From SFJ001 sp045118955 (lineage in GTDB: Bacteria; Bacillota; Clostridia; Oscillospirales; Ruminococcaceae): 9,883 bases of DNA. Under the pieces are notes generated by a model. The model was not told the DNA's origin. It did no database searches and saw only the letters and a program-made list of their open reading frames with translations. Made by a program: the position numbers and the translations under genes. The stretch lies in contig JBGVKB010000032.1 of the NCBI GenBank assembly GCA_045118955.1, forward strand, positions 1 through 9,883. The letters run 5' to 3'. This document shows, piece after piece, positions 6,837-9,883 of the stretch. Each line of letters starts with the position of its first letter. Positions within the stretch are counted from its first letter, which is position 1.

Positions 6837-6866
6837 AAAATTCGGCGTTTTATGTACATCCCCGCC

Positions 6867-7487
6867 TCAAAACGCGGTGTAGAAGCCCTCGCTCACCTCG
6901 GCCTGCGCCGCGCCGCGGCTCCATTCCTGCAGCTTGGGCAGGATCGGCTCCTCATCGCCCTTTGGCAGCACACAGCTCAGGGTGACCCGGTCGGTGAACA
7001 CCGGCTCCTCCATGCGGGCGCCGGCCTCCTTCAGCAGCAGGTCCACCCGCTCATACAGGGGGTACTCCACCGTGACAGTGAGCCGCACGCAGACCCGCAT
7101 CACGCCGCTGGGGGCGTTCTCCAGCGCCATCTTGGCAGCCTGACTGTAGGCGCGCACCAGCCCGCCGGTGCCCAGCAGGATGCCGCCGAAGTACCGGGTG
7201 ACCACCACCACGCAGTCGGTCAGCCCGGCGTGGCGGATGGCGTCCAGCACCGGCATCCCGGCGGTCTTGGCCGGCTCGCCGTCGTCGGAATAGCGGGTGC
7301 GGTTGCCCTCCCGCAGCACATAGGCGTAGACGTTGTGACGGGCGGTGCGGTTCTCGGCGCGCACGCGGTTCAGCACCGCGAGGGCCTTTTCCTCGGTGTC
7401 CGCAAACTCGGCCACCGCAATGAACCGGCTGCGCTTTTCCTCATATTCGGCCAGACCCTGGCCCTGCAAGGTGCGGTAATCCTCCAT
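6867..7487 (-). CDS. YigZ/IMPACT-family protein (UPF0029)
   Basis: This 206-residue protein matches the bacterial YigZ/YvyE type in length and motifs. The N-terminal UPF0029 domain contains EEKRSRFIA (16-24), TARHNVYAYVLR (48-59), YSDDGEPAKTAGMPVLDAI (66-84) and VVVTRYFGGILLGTGGLVRA (94-113). The C-terminal half from about 135 is the ferredoxin-like DUF1949 domain. The eukaryotic relative IMPACT controls the kinase GCN2; the bacterial role is not well settled. Start ATG at 7487 has AAGGAGG 7 nt upstream. It follows the rpmE terminator by only 33 bp and no clear promoter fits in that space, so it may rely on terminator read-through. Family is clear; biochemical function is unknown. Confidence 0.93.
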   Translation of the reverse strand: MEDYRTLQGQGLAEYEEKRSRFIAVAEFADTEEKALAVLNRVRAENRTARHNVYAYVLREGNRTRYSDDGEPAKTAGMPVLDAIRHAGLTDCVVVVTRYFGGILLGTGGLVRAYSQAAKMALENAPSGVMRVCVRLTVTVEYPLYERVDLLLKEAGARMEEPVFTDRVTLSCVLPKGDEEPILPKLQEWSRGAAQAEVSEGFYTAF

Positions 7488-7520
7488 GGGGCTTCCTCCT
7501 TCGCGGGGTGATTCTTACAG

Positions 7521-7552
7521 AAAAAAGGCGGTTTGCACATCGGCAAACCGCC
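7521..7552 (-). terminator. Intrinsic terminator of rpmE
   Basis: On the minus strand a perfect 10-bp stem, GGCGGTTTGC with GCAAACCGCC and a 6-nt loop, is followed by six Ts (7521-7526). It starts 16 nt after the rpmE stop codon. Confidence 0.93.
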
Positions 7553-7568
7553 TGGGGTAGGCACATTC

Positions 7569-7769
7569 TTACTTGCGACCGAAACGACGGTTGAAGCGAT
7601 CAACACGGCCACCGGTATCGACCAGCTTCTGCTTGCCGGTGTAGAAGGGATGGCACAGGTTGCAGACTTCGACGCGGATCTCAGGACGAGTGGAACGGGT
7701 CTCGATCACGTTGCCGCAGGCACAGGTGATCTTGCAGTCAACATACTTGGGATGGATGCCCTGCTTCAT
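7569..7769 (-). CDS. rpmE: 50S ribosomal protein L31, zinc-binding type
   Basis: A 66-residue L31 of the large ribosomal subunit, at the subunit interface near the 5S RNA. It starts MKQGIHPKYVDCKITCACGN. Cys16 and Cys18 (CAC) with Cys36 and Cys39 (CNLC) form the zinc site. This is therefore the C+ type, the one replaced by the cysteine-free paralogue under zinc starvation in B. subtilis. The C-terminal GGRVDRFNRRFGRK is typical. The ATG at 7769 has an AGAGGTGA site 7-8 nt upstream. It is a single-gene unit with its own very strong promoter, a leader of about 130 nt and a terminator. The frame stays open far upstream, but similarity begins only at this ATG. Confidence 0.97.
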   Translation of the reverse strand: MKQGIHPKYVDCKITCACGNVIETRSTRPEIRVEVCNLCHPFYTGKQKLVDTGGRVDRFNRRFGRK

Positions 7770-7805
7770 GGTTTCATTCACCTCTTTCTGGTATATGATT
7801 TCGTG

Positions 7806-7876
7806 GGGCCATGCTCGATACATGCGCCCAATCACAACCTTCAATATCAGCCACCAGCGCGGTTCATACGCCCGCG
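7806..7876 (-). promoter_or_regulatory. Structured rpmE leader, candidate L31 autoregulatory element
   Basis: The roughly 130-nt untranslated leader (about 7770-7898) can form two hairpins. One is CGCGG/CCGCG with a 9-nt loop (7858-7876). The other is GGGC-CATG with CATG-GCCC, a single bulge and a 7-nt loop (7806-7829). Ribosomal protein leaders have been proposed upstream of L31 genes in several bacterial groups. I cannot confirm a match to any of those models by eye. Confidence 0.35.
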
Positions 7877-7904
7877 GAGCAGCCTTGGGAACGATTGCCT
7901 GAAA

Positions 7905-7933
7905 ATTATAGCACGCCGCACATCCCTTGTCAA
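7905..7933 (-). promoter_or_regulatory. Perfect sigma-A promoter with extended -10 for rpmE
   Basis: On the minus strand TTGACA (7928-7933), exactly 17 nt, then TATAAT (7905-7910), with TGC directly before the -10 (extended -10). All 12 hexamer bases match consensus. The start site should be near 7898. Confidence 0.95.
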
Positions 7934-7972
7934 CGAGTTTTTGCCCCTGAAAAGCAGATTTTTTTGCCTTTT

Positions 7973-8788
7973 TTATGCAATGGCAAACCCGCCCGGCTCC
8001 CAGCTCCAGCTCCCGTCCGCCGCGCGCCGGGCGGTGCAGTCGGTGTAGAAGATGGCACCCAGTCCGCCGCGCCATTTCTGGGCATTGAAATGCATATGCC
8101 CCTCCAGCACCTCCACCGTCTCGGCCGGCTCCACGCTCAGGTACACGCCGTCCTCCCAGTACAGCTCGGCCTCGTTGATGTAGCCCGCGTCCGCCAGCTC
8201 CTGCCAGCTCCCGCTGAGCGGCTCCACCCCGTGGGTCTCGCCGAAGCGCCAGATCACTGCGCCCCGCTCGGCGGTGTTCAGCGGGCGGGGCCGTCCGTCC
8301 GTGCCGGTCACAGGGATGCTCTCCGGCAGATAAATGCCCGCCATGGTCGCCTCGTGGTTCAGCGCGTCGTCCTCCCCCCACAGGGTGTCCATCACCTCCA
8401 GCAGCAGACCGCACACGTCGTCCACGCCCTCGCTGACCGCCCGCAGCTCATACACCTGCGAAAACTGCGCCGGGTAGCTCGCCAGCACATCGCCGTCGGC
8501 GACCACCTCCACCAGCATCCCGTCCCGCAGGTCGGCGGCGGTGGCCGCTTCACCGTCCACGAACACAGGCTTGTCCCCCACCGTCAGCCGGTAGACCTCG
8601 GGGTACTCCCCCTGTCCTGCCAGCATCAGGCTGCCGTCCTCGGCCCCGTCCACGATGCGGCACACGACCCCCACCCGCTCGGCCGCGGGCGGCTCGGTGC
8701 TCTCCGGGCCGGGCGCAGGGCTTTGCACACCGCCGCAGCCCGCCAGCAGGGTCAGTGCCAGCAGCAGTCCGATCATCTTCTTTTTCAT
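7973..8788 (-). CDS. Uncharacterised secreted lipoprotein
   Basis: A 271-residue protein. It starts MKKKMIGLLLALTLLAGCGG, a lipoprotein signal peptide with lipobox LAGC, so Cys18 should be lipidated and the protein anchored on the outer face of the membrane. A Pro/Ser/Glu-rich linker follows (21-37). Residues 38-120 look like a small beta-rich fold (VGVVCRIVDG, VFVDGEAATAADLRDGMLVEVV). Residues 125-271 are an unfamiliar acidic domain with many Trp and Tyr, ending SWSWEPGGFAIA. I recognise no catalytic motif or family. I chose the ATG at 8788 for its signal peptide and GGAGG 8 nt upstream; the frame runs open to 8932, but that extension lacks coding character. No clear promoter is seen. It follows the phosphohexomutase terminator and ends 40 bp before the rpmE -35. 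Confidence 0.85.
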   Translation of the reverse strand: MKKKMIGLLLALTLLAGCGGVQSPAPGPESTEPPAAERVGVVCRIVDGAEDGSLMLAGQGEYPEVYRLTVGDKPVFVDGEAATAADLRDGMLVEVVADGDVLASYPAQFSQVYELRAVSEGVDDVCGLLLEVMDTLWGEDDALNHEATMAGIYLPESIPVTGTDGRPRPLNTAERGAVIWRFGETHGVEPLSGSWQELADAGYINEAELYWEDGVYLSVEPAETVEVLEGHMHFNAQKWRGGLGAIFYTDCTARRAADGSWSWEPGGFAIA

Positions 8789-8881
8789 TCCGATCGCCTC
8801 CGTTCGTTTGTTCTTTACCTGTAACACGGCTTTTTGGGGGTGGATATTGCATCCGCCGGGGGATTTTCTCCGCAAAAACAC

Positions 8882-8921
8882 AAAAAAGCCCCGCCGCAGG
8901 GGGCAAGCCCTGCGGCGGGGC
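8882..8921 (-). terminator. Intrinsic terminator of the phosphohexomutase gene
   Basis: On the minus strand a perfect 14-bp stem (GCCCCGCCGCAGGG and CCCTGCGGCGGGGC) with a 6-nt loop is followed by six Ts (8882-8887). It begins 32 nt after the stop codon at 8954. Confidence 0.95.
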
Positions 8922-8953
8922 GGATTCAGCAAATGCTCACGGGAGCGGGGTCA

Positions 8954-9883
8954 TCAGGCCAGCAGGGGCTTGACAGCCTCGGCCAGAGCGTCCTTCTGGG
9001 CCTGAGCCTCGGCCAGATCCTTGCCCAGAGTGGTGTAGTAGGCCTTGATCTTCGGCTCGGTACCGGAGGGACGGATGATGACCGAAGCGCCGCCCTCCAG
9101 CGTGTAGATCAGCACGTTGGCGGCAGGCAGGCCGGTCTCCTCGGGCTTCTTGTAGTCCACGACCTTGACGACCTTGTAGCCGGCCATCTCGGTGGGGGGA
9201 GTCTGGCGCAGACCGGCCATGATGGCGGCCATCTTGTCCATGCCGGACAGACCCTCGAACTCGAAGCTGTCCACCTTGTTCAGGTAGCGGCCGTACTGGG
9301 CGTAGATCTCCTCCATGCGCTGCTTCAGAGAAGAACCGATGCTGCGGTAGTAGGCGGCCATCTCGCAGATCAGCATAGAGCCGATGACGGCGTCCTTGTC
9401 GCGGACGTAGGGGCCGGCCAGATAGCCGTAGCTCTCCTCGAAGCCGAAGAGGAAGCGATCCACCTCACCGGCGGCCTCCAGACGGGCGATCTGATCGCCG
9501 ATCCACTTGAAGCCGGTCAGCACGTTGCGCATCTCCACGCCGTAGTGGGCGGCGACCGCATCGGCCAGAGGAGTGGACACGATGGACTTGACGGCCACGG
9601 GGGCAGCGGGCATGGTGCCCTTCTCGATGCGGCCGGCGCAGATGTAGTCCAGCAGCAGCACGCCCATCTCGTTGCCGGAGACCAGCTCATAGCTGCCGTC
9701 GGGACACTTCATGGCGATGCCCACGCGGTCGGCGTCGGGGTCGGTGGCCAGCATCAGGTCGGCGCCCTCCTTCTCAGCCAGCTCCAGACCCAGCCGCAGA
9801 GCCTCGAAGATCTCGGGGTTGGGGTAGGGGCAGGTGGGGAAGTTGCCGTCAGGGTACTTCTGCTCGGGCACGATGGTGATGTC
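8954..9883 (-). CDS. Alpha-D-phosphohexomutase (phosphoglucomutase/phosphomannomutase), C-terminal part
   Basis: The last 309 residues of a phosphohexomutase; the N-terminal part with the phosphoserine loop is outside the window. These enzymes interconvert hexose 1- and 6-phosphates. The metal-binding loop ATDPDADRVG has Asp48, Asp50 and Asp52 in fragment numbering. The sugar-binding loop GFEESYGYL (147-155) carries the EES motif of glucose/mannose-type enzymes. The phosphate-binding loop RPSGTEPKIKAY (271-282) is near the C-terminus. If the missing part is normal, total length would be about 570 residues, as in Firmicute PgcA/PgmB-like enzymes. Glucose versus mannose preference cannot be decided here. 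It ends at TGA, with a strong terminator 32 bp on. Confidence 0.95.
   Translation of the reverse strand, partial: DITIVPEQKYPDGNFPTCPYPNPEIFEALRLGLELAEKEGADLMLATDPDADRVGIAMKCPDGSYELVSGNEMGVLLLDYICAGRIEKGTMPAAPVAVKSIVSTPLADAVAAHYGVEMRNVLTGFKWIGDQIARLEAAGEVDRFLFGFEESYGYLAGPYVRDKDAVIGSMLICEMAAYYRSIGSSLKQRMEEIYAQYGRYLNKVDSFEFEGLSGMDKMAAIMAGLRQTPPTEMAGYKVVKVVDYKKPEETGLPAANVLIYTLEGGASVIIRPSGTEPKIKAYYTTLGKDLAEAQAQKDALAEAVKPLLA

Noticed and set aside
7569..8414. A 281-codon minus-strand frame that would extend L31 upstream
   Set aside because: It runs through the rpmE promoter and the lipoprotein gene in another frame; L31 similarity begins exactly at the ATG at 7769.
8789..8932. Upstream extension of the lipoprotein to an ATG at 8932
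   Set aside because: It would include the terminator stem and bury the signal peptide; the ATG at 8788 has a good ribosome site and a proper lipobox.
1..9883. CRISPR arrays, tRNA or rRNA genes, phage or defence genes
   Set aside because: No repeat-spacer pattern, cloverleaf-like sequence, rRNA segment or defence-type gene was seen on either strand.

Overview
This window is a GC-rich (roughly 60% by eye) stretch of housekeeping genes, every one on the minus strand. It comes from a low-complexity-free bacterial chromosome, most likely a Gram-positive gut member of the Clostridia. The pointers are the dgt-dnaG-rpoD gene order, an IscR/CymR-type Rrf2 regulator, a zinc-type ribosomal protein L31 and consensus sigma-A promoters. 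Oscillospiraceae/Ruminococcaceae relatives such as Faecalibacterium, Gemmiger or Subdoligranulum fit the high GC. That placement is inference, not something the sequence proves.

In transcription order (high to low coordinates) the layout is as follows. The 3' two-thirds of an alpha-D-phosphohexomutase (8954-9883) ends at a strong terminator. An uncharacterised lipoprotein follows (7973-8788). rpmE (L31) comes next, driven by a perfect extended -10 promoter, with a leader of about 130 nt and its own terminator. A YigZ/IMPACT-family gene (6867-7487) follows. After an AT-rich, palindrome-rich gap comes the tight dgt-dnaG-rpoD operon (6689 down to 2624), which encodes a dNTP triphosphohydrolase, primase and the main sigma factor. 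After rpoD lies a 0.58-kb internally deleted IS3-family element. Then come an Rrf2-type regulator (1484-1912) and the first 407 codons of rpoB, which has its own consensus promoter and runs off the window.

The genes cover replication priming and nucleotide-pool control (dgt, dnaG), transcription (rpoD, rpoB), translation (rpmE) and sugar-phosphate metabolism. Only dgt-dnaG-rpoD looks like a true operon; the others mostly have their own promoters or terminators.

I see no undescribed multi-gene system here. The most unusual structure is at 1984-2600. The two arms of what appears to be the rpoD terminator lie on either side of the IS remnant, as if the element had landed in the terminator loop. 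Other points to check are the palindrome in the rrf2 promoter, a 58-codon in-frame open extension ahead of rpoD that starts just after dnaG, the structured rpmE leader, the nested palindromes before dgt, and an rpoB start that is not preceded by rplL.
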